Shown in pieces: positions 35,901-45,332 of a stretch of 63,472 nucleotides of DNA. Source of the DNA: Nemertoderma westbladi (lineage: Eukaryota > Xenacoelomorpha > Nemertodermatida > Nemertodermatidae); assembly GCA_032718475.1 (NCBI GenBank), contig JAUCBJ010006253.1, forward strand, positions 1 to 63,472. The letters run 5' to 3'. The position numbers and the translations under genes were made by a program. The notes beneath the pieces are model-generated. The model did not search any database, was not told the DNA's origin, and saw only the letters and a program-made list of their open reading frames with translations. Numbering within the stretch: the stretch's first letter is position 1; each line of letters opens with the position of its first letter.

Positions 35901-37039
35901 ATAGTAGGGAGTCTTTTGACCTTAATAATTTGGTCTGTGGGTTCTGTACTACCTAAGTCTGTGCTAGCTAGTTGTCTTCTAACCGCTGGGGGCAAATCAG
36001 GCAATTTGTGACGGTGAGATGTTTTTCTACGCCTGCTTAGACGAGATCTATTTCCTCCGCCTTCAGGATCTGTAGTCTCGCCTTCCCCCGATGATGTGTA
36101 TTCCTGGCGTTTGGGAGTAGATCGACTCATCATCTGCATTTGACTAGCAGTTAACTGTTTATTTATGCAGTCCTGCGTCTCTTGCAGACTCTCCAACTCC
36201 AGTTGGGCAGTCTCCTCAGACGCTCTCCGTTCTGCTTCTGCCACTGCCTTTGCTGCCTTTCTTTCTGCTTCTGCTTTTGCCGCCGCTGCCTTTCTTTCTG
36301 CTTCTACTTCTGCCATTGCCGCTGTTACTGCTGCTGCCTTTCGGTCCTCTATCCGGTTTTTCTTTACTTGTTCTTCTTGGACTCTCGCGATGCGGAGTTT
36401 TTCATCAAATTCAGCTTGGTTTGCAGCTAACATTTCCGCATCGATTGCGTCCAACACAAGCTTGGTTCCTTCACTATTAGGGCGAAGTCCAGACAGTCGT
36501 CTCCTCAACTCTTCGTCTCCTAGGAATCGCTGATAGTCTGACAGATAGATGTCAATGGCGTCTCTAGTTCGCGGCTTCTCTGCTGTTAATTCGCTTTCCA
36601 CTTCGCTTTCCACTTCGCTTTCCACTTGAGAAGAAGTGGCGTCGGTTGATTCTTCAAAGGCTGGCCACTCATCATAAACCGTATCCGCCATCTTCGCTCC
36701 GTGTGCGGGCGTCCGCTCAGCAGTATCCGAACTACTGGAGCTATCGGGCCGCTGAGAACTAGGTTCTTGGCTAGGATGTTGCTGCTGTTTGACAGCTGCT
36801 TCTTGATCCCGCTTGATTTGGGCCCGAGTGCCGATGATAGACCTACCTTGTTCTACTAGCCTAGGGTCTGACACTACTACTGTAGGGATGGCCTTTTTTA
36901 CAATAGTAGGTGCCTTAGACTTGGGTCTAGGATGTTCTATACTTGGATCTGGGTCACTGATCTTTTTAAGGCACTGTCTAACAGTCATTCTAACACTTTC
37001 TAAGAGACTATCCGACAGTGATTGGGTTGTATCTGACAT
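32936..37039 (-). CDS. Gag-protease polyprotein of a BEL/Pao-type element, 1367 residues
   Basis: The frame is open throughout. The N-terminal third is charged, with an Ala/Glu/Lys coiled coil at about residues 225-295. A Gag segment of the BEL type follows near 610-740 (FNGDEMKWLPFNEYY; RFLIKCLEGPPKLMA). Zinc-knuckle-like cysteines lie near 888-956 (CALC, CYNCFRSGHQRRTC, CAKCGAKHH). An aspartic protease active site LLDSGSTGTF lies near 1065. After about residue 1225 the sequence jumps directly to WRHCLGTINPADIASRG, a block that normally lies downstream of the RT and RNase H region. The catalytic polymerase has thus been lost by an in-frame deletion. The product could form particles but needs RT and integrase from another element. 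Confidence 0.9.
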   Translation of the reverse strand: MSDTTQSLSDSLLESVRMTVRQCLKKISDPDPSIEHPRPKSKAPTIVKKAIPTVVVSDPRLVEQGRSIIGTRAQIKRDQEAAVKQQQHPSQEPSSQRPDSSSSSDTAERTPAHGAKMADTVYDEWPAFEESTDATSSQVESEVESEVESELTAEKPRTRDAIDIYLSDYQRFLGDEELRRRLSGLRPNSEGTKLVLDAIDAEMLAANQAEFDEKLRIARVQEEQVKKNRIEDRKAAAVTAAMAEVEAERKAAAAKAEAERKAAKAVAEAERRASEETAQLELESLQETQDCINKQLTASQMQMMSRSTPKRQEYTSSGEGETTDPEGGGNRSRLSRRRKTSHRHKLPDLPPAVRRQLASTDLGSTEPTDQIIKVKRLPTIVDEPEIIRPVVPKATPVLETPVLPELNSKFPLHSTTLPVPGRTVHENIPVLEAEREIKDLSPVVPRQPATMLATPASAVEWVEEGRRGMNLLLGQMQETVYQLKGTVREGRAELQEVQQSIALERDKLVNIQKGIPIPPVKLCQPVRSEVLHAQGVEPTRIYTASEVETPIANPIKGDYRPVVNDIPYRPDNDPRNLYTDNSILNNTMAQESFTRQMARTEARQAVKVGEIVKFNGDEMKWLPFNEYYKDSIQNSVLSNGEKLRFLIKCLEGPPKLMALKFIGHPEGLRQVWDTLNIRYGNKDNIAKYLYAKLVAPRNFLSSGIIEFSDEIQEICRQLDWLGKSHEYQSSMVIGAVVSTLPKGGVCTRWDKKVLHMNEQQRRSPTMADLMSFLDSEVKLQLIKQSREKTSENKVSEKPVSRRRIIPVYYTDDGESQASQEEDSGKDTAKSYYDNKSYKDVSKYKSRTSDRREQVTTTPPTSPKRIHGRKPEERTRVHNVTQGKVSNIKPKCALCDGPHRLSACAEFLKKSLVDRRTVLWDKRLCYNCFRSGHQRRTCYSDVKCAKCGAKHHILLHSEFERDNPSQVSEPELHVQFSDVNDTDQESEMEGFYTDEFSDANESCYLINTSVYRALTYEKDTNNEFPPTTFARQPSWKAPTSNVGIREFPVVQVRVHGPNKSYIVNALLDSGSTGTFIDQELAEDIFAGQPKFRTKLNMSGIMQVWKSTLTADYYVGVLSTPQDKLGAQGIRSVKMVAIKNFATTQADLYNWDEDESIQHLKIARFQTDYPGVQILIGQNAHEALETLEKRPAQPQPLQTYAVRTRVGWYFTGPSRRTLKERLPQQQVYQVKELEMESSEVDELAEGTPYSSDNDAINSNVDQWRHCLGTINPADIASRGATPQELIDTPGWLGGSDFLSKEEEEWPPHLTPAEIRQAKGAEKVTQQLNRPAGRLCLLERDRKLSGNYGRQDTLPTTTSLIRQISRDSIT

Positions 37040-37073
37040 GTTTGTTTACACAGTTGAATGCCTACGGCTATAA

Positions 37074-39275
37074 ATACAGTTAAAGCAAGTCTAGTAATTC
37101 AGTATCACTGTTGGCCTAGTACCGGTAATTTATTACAGTATATTAGAATACCGGTATACACTTATAGTATATATAAGTATTGTAAACTAGGTTTGTCACA
37201 GAGTACCGGTATATAATTTTAGCACAAATATATATAAATATATAATAGGCCTATCGTGAATACCGGTATGCAGCTTACACTTATAGTATATATAAGTATA
37301 ATTATGAACTAGAATTAATTACAGAATACCGGTATGATTTCAGCACAAATTTATAGAAATAAATATAATAAGCCTATGGTAAATACCGGTATGTCAATTA
37401 TTTTAGAATAATTGAATTTCTGAATATTTTAGGGTTACTTGGTTACTTTAACTTACTTTATTACCGTTATTTAAGCAGTAGTCCAACTGATATTGAGACC
37501 TAGTTGTTGTATGGCAGGCCTACTATTTATAAATCGTTTGAGTTGATTTATAATATTTATATACCCGTTTAAAATGGGTTTTGTCAATATTTGAAATAAA
37601 TGTTATTATTTCTGGGGGAGTCACTACACAGAAGCTGTACGCTCTCAGTGAAGTGCTACCTATGGGACACTAAAACAGATAATTCTAATTTACCTAAGTT
37701 ACTTAATACTACAAATTACTTACGATACGGGTGAGATTAAATCTCTAATTAAACACAACAAAAATATTACGTACGAAATTTTAGGGTAATTTTACAGGAA
37801 GTCTACAAACCAGCCTAACAACGGGTTAGAATTCTGGTTATTACAATGGACAGGGTACTACGGTATTTGAAAATAATAAGTAGTAGTAAATATATTGCAC
37901 TGTCCAGATAGGAAAATACCACCGCCTGACGACCTATAGCCGTATCGCTATAGGTACTATGTTATGTATCACGGAGTGTTCCTACCTGGAAGTTAATTAC
38001 CGCGGACTACCAGATCCAACGTGCCTATTAACCACTTTACAACACAAATATACTGCCTACACACTAATTACCTTCGGAAAGCACTGTACACTAAACCCTA
38101 AATTAGGTACAAGTACTGGTACAACAAATAATCAGTAGTTAAATATACTTGAACAGTTAAAAGAACCACGGCATCTGCTGGAGTGACTGGAGCACAAAGT
38201 CACCAGTCTTTACCTACGCCTAGCAGCCCGTGTAGTACCGGGGTTAATTTAACTATAACGGTATGTGTAACAAGCACAATTACTGTAGGAATAAACTTGG
38301 GTACATGAACGTTGCGAATAATCGCATAAACTCTGAATAATAAATATTACGCTACCCGTACAGAATACTCAAACAAAATACAAACCAAACGCTGGCAGAC
38401 TACCACCAAGCCTAAATAAACTACCGTATGTGTAGATTCCAAAATGGTTAGTTAGTATGCATTCTAACACGGTAGTACGACTTATTCTTTAAGAGGGGAT
38501 TGACCTTACAGCTATGGCTGCCCCAACTTACTAACTGGCACATTATCAGACAAACTCTACACACGCAGCAATCTCTTCAGACCTAATAATAGCTAGACAA
38601 CAATCCAGCCTACAAAATATCTGAGTAATAACTATTACGGTACCTGAACAGACCACACAAACAAACACAGGCCAAAACGTTGGCAGAATACTGTCAAGCC
38701 TAAATAAACTACAGTATGTGCAGATTCCAAAATGGTTAGTTAGTATGCGTTCTAACACGGTAGTACGACTTATTCTTTAAGAGGGGATTGACCTTACAGC
38801 TATGGCTGCCCCAACTTACTAACTGGCACTCTATCGGACAAACTCTACACACGCCGTAATCTCTCCAAACCCAACAACAATCTAACAACAGTCCGGCCTA
38901 CAATTATCTGAACAATCTGAGCAGACTTACACGTCTTCAGCTCAATATTAACTTACATGTAAATAAAACCGACAGAAATAAGTAAAATCTCAATAAAAAA
39001 CCAGGGCGGCCGTCCCTGATTAAATACTAAGACCTACCGGTATACAATAATCAAAATCGAATAATACTAATGTACTTATACTGGAAGTACCGGTTAGGAC
39101 AGTTGGGCCTACGGACCTACAGAAGTACCGGTTCTGGCAGTTGGACCTACGGACCTACAGCAGTACCGGTTCTGGCAGTTGGGCCTACTGACCTACAGAA
39201 GTACCGGTTCAGGTTTACCGGTCGACCGGTACTTTCAACTTTATTGCTTACTGCAATAAAGACAATAACTGTTAT
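37074..39275 (-). other. Retroelement leader with three sets of tandem repeats
   Basis: Between the 5' LTR and Gag lie a duplicated block with ataccggtat and agtatatataagtat (about 37145-37400), two copies of a block of about 290 bp containing gattccaaaatggttagtt (38345-38580 and 38635-38880), and about three copies of a 38-bp unit with cctacagaagtaccggtt (39085-39222) close to the LTR. There is no long reading frame. Such a leader usually holds packaging signals. Confidence 0.7.
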
Positions 39276-40544
39276 TGTACGCGCTTTTGAAGACCTTTAG
39301 CAGTTTAACCTGCCAAAATTTATATGTCTTTTGGTTTATAAACAGACTTTAGAAGTTGACAAATATTTAATACCAATAAACACAACATTAGCAGAAGCCA
39401 GCCTAGTGCGCGTCCATTCACCCGCTGGATATACCCGGGAGACTGGATTCTGAGGGCTTAGATTATTATTGCAGTGTAAGCTTACTGTATTATTCGATTG
39501 ATCGTTAATAAATAATTTCTGACTAATATTATTCACTTTCGGGAAATATTAACAGTTCCTTTAGGACGTGGCGCTCTATCTAGGTAAACAGAGATATGAC
39601 TTATACTAATCACAACGGTAAGTCGGTAAGGCTTAAGATTCACGTATGAGGCGCATTCTTTAGGAAATGCTTAGTTATCAGTCACAATCATGCACACTAC
39701 CGGTAACACACAATACTGCTCACTAATTTGCCGACCGTCAATGAATTTTATCATATATAAAGCGAACAGCAACGGACTCATGTAGTGCTTATCAAATAGC
39801 ATTAAATTCACTACAAACCACAATAATATAAGTCGCAATCGCTATATATAACCCGTCTCTCTAACCTGTAGTGTATCAAGAAAATTGGGAAATTTGGGTT
39901 CTTTATAAATGTTCTCCAAATAGTATTCAACCAACTGATACAAAATATGAACAACAATAAAAACATTAAGACGGTAGGTTAAGATATGATATGAACAACA
40001 GTATGATATGTGATATATGATATGGACTGGACTGATAACAGTTATACGCTCTATAATCTTAAGCCTACTAATGTTTCTTCTAAAGTATGAAAACGAATTG
40101 ACTCTAGAGCCGGTGTTCCTGGCCTAGATAGCAACAACACAACAGTATCACAAAAACAGTAAGACTGAACACTCCTAGTATGATCGGCCGAATATCTCCA
40201 CATCGACAGAAAAAATCGCTCTGATTGGCTTAAGCTAAACAAAGAACCATGTGTCCAATGGCCGTTTCCACGTCAGCAACCAGCTGTTAGATGTCGTAAT
40301 CTGAATAATCACGGCTAAGCTGTGTAAAGGTATTTGGTGCATTGCGGGTTTTTTGCCTTACCATGTCCGCCAAAGCACGTATATAGAAGAATGACTTTTA
40401 TGTCCGTTAAAACACCTATAACGGTACCTTGCGGGCGAGGGGAATATATATATAGTTAGAGAGCCTTTTAGAGTATTCCAGCGCCTGGGGGGAAACTGGA
40501 TTGCGAAGCAAAGGGGCCAGTTATATCCCACAGAAGCTTTTACA
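39276..40544 (-). repeat. 5' LTR of the BEL/Pao-type element
   Basis: 1269 bp, matching the 3' LTR with about four substitutions. It is followed by the target duplication ACTTG. Confidence 0.95.
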
Positions 40545-41156
40545 ACTTGCTCCTAATGCAGATGGAGAATAGGTCACTCACAGTGATGTTAATAATTTTA
40601 GGCACTTCTTAGTGCGCATAATTCAATTTTGGGATTAAATTGCTTTAAATTAAGTAGGATAGCTATTAACCATCTCACTTAAAAACAACAACTAAATGAG
40701 AACAATGATCTAATTCTAGAACATTCATATTATATCTCAATTTTAACTGAAACTTAGAAAAGGCAAAACAATCTTGAAAAAAAGCTAAAAAAAAGCTAGA
40801 AAAAATGCTTGATAAAAAGCTCAAAAAAAGTTTGAAAAAAGCTAGAAAAAAAGCTCAGAATACCACACATAAAAAAGCAGCGCGGAAACGGGCCTTTATA
40901 TCACCTTCTGGGACAGGCGATAATCTCTGTTTATCATTTTTTCGAGGTAATATACTCCAAACAAGAATTTATTCAAGACTGTGAAATATTATGAGGAACT
41001 GCGATGGAAGTAGCTAAACTTTTTTAAAATTTTTTTATACTGGCTAGTTTTTGCAAAGTTTTATTTTATTTTTATAATATAAAAAAAGTTGAAAAAACTA
41101 GCTAGTATAAATAATAAAACATGTGTTCTGTTACAAAAATATTTATCAAAATTGAT

Positions 41157-41259
41157 AGCTATCACATCTTCTATAACATTTATGTTATAGAAGATGTGAT
41201 AGCTAGTATAAATAATAAAACATGTGTTCTAGACACATGTTTTATTATTTATACTAGCT
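41157..41259. repeat. Two adjacent perfect hairpins
   Basis: Hairpin 1 (41157-41204) has 23-bp arms and a TT loop. Hairpin 2 (41201-41259) has 27-bp arms and a five-base loop. They share AGCT. Flanking sequence from about 41075 to 41290 continues the inversion (aaaaaagttgaaaaaactag against ctagttttttcaacttttttt). Confidence 0.92.
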
Positions 41260-41607
41260 AGTTTTTTCAACTTTTTTTATAAATGATATAGAACACGTGT
41301 TAACTATCAAATTTGATAAATATGTTCTAGAACACATTTTTTTTCTTCTAGAACATTTTCTGAAAAAAAAATAGTACAGGAATCATACATACATACAACC
41401 CTTATTAAATATAAATCGTCATTTTAAATGATTATTATACCTCTTAGAACTGCAGTGTTTTGAATCTAGAATTTATAATACACAAACACACAGTTGTTTG
41501 TGTTTGATGTTTTAAATAAGTTTAATTATTTTAATATGGTATAAATAGGGCTCAATGCTCTATGGTGGCACTGAAGGGCCAACAAATAATTTTTTTTTGT
41601 CTGAAAC

Positions 41608-42192
41608 TGTGACGGGATCAGAGGATCCCGTCCGGTTTGGTTTATTTACGCGTCAGCGTCACCGTGTAGTTGGAAAATATAAGAGTTTGTTGTTCCGATG
41701 TTATTGATAAACTCTGAATAGGATATAGTATACAATATGAGTATGATAGCAGATAGCACAGTGTCATGTACCGGTAAGATATAATATGCAATGGGTGACG
41801 GCGGTGACGGTATTAAAGTGTCACCGTACTGTCCTAAGTGACTGAGTAAACTGGACAACCGACCGGTAGCAGGACAATATATATATGTATGATTAGTACA
41901 CTACTACGGCCTTCGTCCAGTGGATACTCTCCCCCCCGCTCTCATTGGCTGTTAGCCCACTTCATGCCTCTCACCTCTGTGGGAGTGCTTCCCCCCGCTG
42001 CTGTTACTTTCCCTCTCCCAAGAGGTTTGACCTCTAACCTCCTTTGTGTGGCTCTTTGGGGCCGTATGTTGTGCCCGTTATTGGGGGTGATACGAGGTTG
42101 ATTGTAATCAACCTCGTACTCCCCAATATTGCTTAAAGGCGCCACTTCCCAACTTTATGGGGTTATGTAAGGCGGAATTGAATCCGCTCACA
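41608..42192 (-). repeat. 3' LTR of the miniature element
   Basis: 585 bp. It contains a 12-bp hairpin around taatcaacctcgta that is also present in the other LTR. Confidence 0.93.
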
Positions 42193-42471
42193 CTCCCCCC
42201 ATGCTATCTTCCCGGTGAGAAGATAGCATCAACCTCTAAGTGCGCTTCAATTCCGCTGGAAACCCGATCTACTATCGGGTGTGGGGTGGAGTTCTCTTAC
42301 TTTGGAGTCGGCTTTCCAGGCCGCTCCCTCTGGGTATGATGTCACTACCCTCTCTTGGTGCAACCGCAACCTATGTTGCACCAAGATATCTGGCGTCTCG
42401 GTGTGAGATAATTGTGGATTTCTCTCACACAATTTTAAAAAGCGCTCTCACTCAAACTCTAACTTCTCACT

Positions 42472-43096
42472 CTACCTCCACTCTACTCTCCACTCTAACT
42501 CCACTCTGCTCTCTCCCCACACCTTGATCGCATTCGTCTCCATAATCCCGGATCGCCACAGTTCAAATAGTTCGGTGGCAACCCCCCTCGCTCTCTCACT
42601 GGCTAGTTCTCCCTGCCCGAAGCGAACTAGGTATTTAAAGTGTTTGTTCGACTCACCTAGTTGCTGGTTTAACTTCCCTGGATCTATCTTTACACCTTCC
42701 ATGGCCTCCTTAAGTTGCTTCTTAGTTGTGTTGTAGGCTCGTCGGAGCCGGTCACTGGTTCCGACGTCCTCGTCGCCGACCTCTCCTCCTCCCCTCCTGG
42801 TTCGGCGTTGTACCAGCGGCCCCTCCGTCGCCGTTCCGGTGGGCCGTCCGTCACCCTCGGCCTGTGGCTGACCAGCGACATTGGTACGTCGTCCGCCGTC
42901 GTGCGTCGACTCGTCCTCTCACTTGTGGTAGACGGCCGCCCTCCGCTTGGACTACCGGATCGTCTCTTTCCGGCGAGTCCGGCGTCGCAGGTCGATACCG
43001 TCTCATCGCGGCCTCGCGGATCGTTAGGTTATCGTCGTCCGGGGTCCGCGGCGGTGTCCTCTCTCCCTCTATGTCTCGGGGCTCTCGGCTGCTCAT
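42472..43096 (-). pseudogene. Gag-like fragment of the miniature LTR element
   Basis: From Met at 43096 the frame reads MSSREPRDIEGERT and runs through an Arg/Pro-rich stretch to a stop near 42851. A second segment, in another frame, contains SDRLRRAYNTTKKQLKEAM, then KLNQQLGESNKHFKYL, and ends near 42472. Basic and Pro-rich sequence followed by a helical, Gln-rich segment resembles the N-terminus of BEL-type Gag proteins. At least one frameshift separates the two. There is no protease, RT or integrase. Confidence 0.55.
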
Positions 43097-43234
43097 CTTT
43101 AACTTCCTCTGTGTTGGCTGGCAGTCACAGTTGTCTAGGCTCGTACTAGGTAACTTTAATACTAGGCTAGTAGGCGACTTTAATACTAGGCCAGCAGGTG
43201 ACTTCAACACTAGGCCAGCAGGTGACTTTAATAC

Positions 43235-43828
43235 TGTGACGGGGTCAGAGGATCCCGACTGGTTTGGTTTATTTACGCATCAGCGTCACCGTGTAGTTGG
43301 AAAAGATAAGAGTTTGTTGTTCCGATGTTATTGATAAACTCTGAATAGGATATAGTATACAATATGAGTATGATAGCAGATAGCACAGTGTCATGTACCG
43401 GTAAGATATAACATGTAATTGGTGACGGCAGTGACGGTATTAAAGTGTCACAGTACTGTCCTAAGTGACTGAGTAAACTGGACAACCGACCGATAGCAGG
43501 ACAATATATTTGTATGATTAGTACACTAGTACGGCCTTCGTCCAGTGGATACTCTCCCCCCCCGCTCTCATTGGCTGTTAGCCCACTTCACGCCTCTCAC
43601 CTCTGTGGGAGTGCTTCCCCCCCCCCCCCCCCGCTGCTGTTACTTTCCCTCTCCCAAGAGGTTTGACCTCTAACCTCCTTTGTGTGGCTCTTTGGGGCCG
43701 TATGTTGTGCCCGTTATTGGGGGTGATACGAGGTTGATTGTAATCAACCTCGTACTCCCCAATATTGCTTAAAGGCACCACTTCCCAACTTTATGGGGTT
43801 ATGTGAGGCAGAATTGAATCCGCTCACA
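43235..43828 (-). repeat. 5' LTR of the miniature element
   Basis: 594 bp. It differs from the other LTR by substitutions and by a longer poly-C run at about 43617-43632. Confidence 0.93.
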
Positions 43829-43833
43829 GAAAC

Positions 43834-44041
43834 AAATCGTGCGCACGACTTGTTACATCAGAAACAACTCGTGCGCACGACTTGTTTTGCTAAAACAAGT
43901 CGTGCGCACGACTTGTTACTTCAGAAACAACTCGTGCGCACGACTTGTTTCATCAGAAACAACTTGTGCGCACGACTTGTTTTGCTAAAACAACTCGTGC
44001 GCACGAGTTGTTTCCCAAAACAAGTCGTGCGCACGACTTGT
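43834..44041. repeat. Palindromic array 1, about 7 units
   Basis: Units of about 30 bp centre on perfect dyads such as acaagtcgtgcgcacgactt. They are separated by alternating spacers (ttacatcag and tttgctaa types). The same unit forms array 2 at 50800-51312. Confidence 0.93.
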
Positions 44042-44089
44042 CAGGAGCAGGTTACAGATACGGGTATTTCTAACCAAAACAATAAATTA
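44042..44089 (+). repeat. Orphan end of the aggagcaggttac element family
   Basis: About 47 bases match the left end of the element at 9048-9300 and abut the palindromic array. No matching right end was seen downstream. Confidence 0.7.
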
Positions 44090-44597
44090 CAGTATATCAT
44101 TACATGAGTCCTGTTTGTTAAATATGATATGTTTGTTTATTCTTTTTGTGGGTAAATTTGAATATGTAAAAAAAATCAGCACCCACTTCTGTTCCGTCTC
44201 CACAGACAGTGTCAGTCGTTGCGCTGCTCCTCAGAGTTCGGTACAGGTACATATTATGTTGTAGGCCTAGCAATCCTAACCCTGCAGCCATGTAACCCAA
44301 AAATAAGTGAGTTTAACTCTGACAGGGAGTCGGACTGCTGCTCTGGTCAAACCTGCGATGATACAGCCAGGACTGTCGCCGTTGTTGGTCGCACAGTGAT
44401 AGGGTAGACCATGGGTAGACCCGTTTATTGGGTTTAAACTAATAACGGGTCTGATGATGTAGTTTATTAGTCGATATATACAATATATATTAGTCGGTAG
44501 ATACGTCAGCAGTTTAAGTAGCGTTCGGTAGCCAACTATAGTGTAGGCCTACTGTAGCAATCTTAAAACGAAACTGATTTGTACTTAGTTTATTTAA

Positions 44598-45328
44598 GGG
44601 GGGGTACACCATTTTCGGACAACTCTTCGATTTATCACTCTCAGCGTTTCAAAATTGTTTGGTTTTGGCTAAAATTTGGCATATAAGTGCCTAAGATGCT
44701 ATTCTACATGATAGGTCAGAAAAAAAAAATTTTCCGCTATTTAATATTAGTTAATACTAGTTAACAATAAAAAAAACTTGGTTGCGCTTAAAACCCTAAG
44801 GCTTTTACAGTTTTGAACCTAATCACATGAAAGTTTTTTTATATGATAGATCAAAGATGGGGCAACATAACTATCAGGCGAAATTTTGTGAAAATAATTC
44901 TGCACCGCTAGGTGGCGCTGCAAATTTGTGCTAATTTTTAGGTTTTTTATAAATAGTATTAAATTTTATTAACAAAAAATTTTTTGTTTTTTGTTGCCTG
45001 ATACTTTTATGCAGGGTGGCAATCTAGACACCCACAGGAAGTTTCAGACTAATTACTCAAAAATTGTAGAAGTAGTAGGGTTTTGAAGTTGACAATTTCA
45101 TGAAAAAAATATTTGGAGATAATTGACCTTTCATTAAACATAGTAATAGTAATTTCAATAGGAATCCCTAAATGGAAATTTACATAACTTGAAAACTAAA
45201 ATAGCTATTAAATAGCGGTTTTCAGATTTGGAAACACCATTCAATGGTGCATTATAATTGACCATAAAAGAAATTTCGACATATTTTGGACCAAAATGGT
45301 GTACCCCCCCCCCCCCCCCCCCCCCCCC
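44598..45328. mobile_element. 731-bp inverted-repeat element with TTAA target
   Basis: The ends ggggggtacaccattttcgg and (reverse) the G run followed by tacaccattttggtcc lie between TTAA at 44594-44597 and 45329-45332. It is AT-rich with no coding sequence. The right end carries a C run of about 24 bases. It lies directly in front of the DDE pseudogene start codon. Confidence 0.85.
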
Positions 45329-45332
45329 TTAA

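Larger units (their letters stand above)
28515..40544 (-). mobile_element. BEL/Pao-type LTR retroelement, 12,030 bp, non-autonomous
   Basis: LTRs of equal length (1269 bp) begin TGTAAAAGC and end GCGCGTACA in the element's own sense, which is the minus strand. The 5-bp target duplication ACTTG lies at 28510-28514 and 40545-40549. By eye the LTRs differ at about four positions, so the insertion is recent. In element order it has a long leader with repeats, a Gag-protease frame (37039-32936), a noncoding stretch, a cysteine-rich unknown frame (31306-29862), a purine-rich tgggagcgg before the 3' LTR, and the 3' LTR. Reverse transcriptase, RNase H and integrase are absent. No standard primer-binding site was identified. 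Confidence 0.94.
27801..40896. mobile_element. TA-flanked inverted-repeat element, split by an LTR retroelement
   Basis: The ends aaggcccgtttccgcgcagc and (reverse) aaggcccgtttccgcgctgc are flanked by TA at 27799-27800 and 40897-40898. Just inside, both halves carry an irregular run of aaaaaagctc and aaaaaagcta decamers (27890-28100 and 40770-40865). Removing the LTR retroelement at 28515-40544 leaves about 1.06 kb. The left part carries a reverse-transcriptase C-terminal piece. The superfamily is unclear. Confidence 0.75.
41608..43828 (-). mobile_element. Miniature LTR retroelement (TRIM-like), 2221 bp
   Basis: LTRs at 41608-42192 and 43235-43828 begin and end TGTGA...TCACA. A 5-bp target duplication, GAAAC, lies at 41603-41607 and 43829-43833. 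A G-rich polypurine tract (ggggggag, minus strand) sits next to the LTR at 41608-42192, so the element reads on the minus strand. The interior of about 1 kb holds a broken Gag-like frame and four copies of a 27-bp repeat. It is inserted into the left end of the candidate DDE-HECT transposon, between its terminal repeat and the palindromic array. Confidence 0.92.

Noticed and set aside
36165-36533. Leu/Cys/Phe-rich frames on the plus strand inside the Gag region
   Set aside because: They are antisense to the Ala/Glu/Lys coiled coil of Gag. The composition is explained by the complementary codons.
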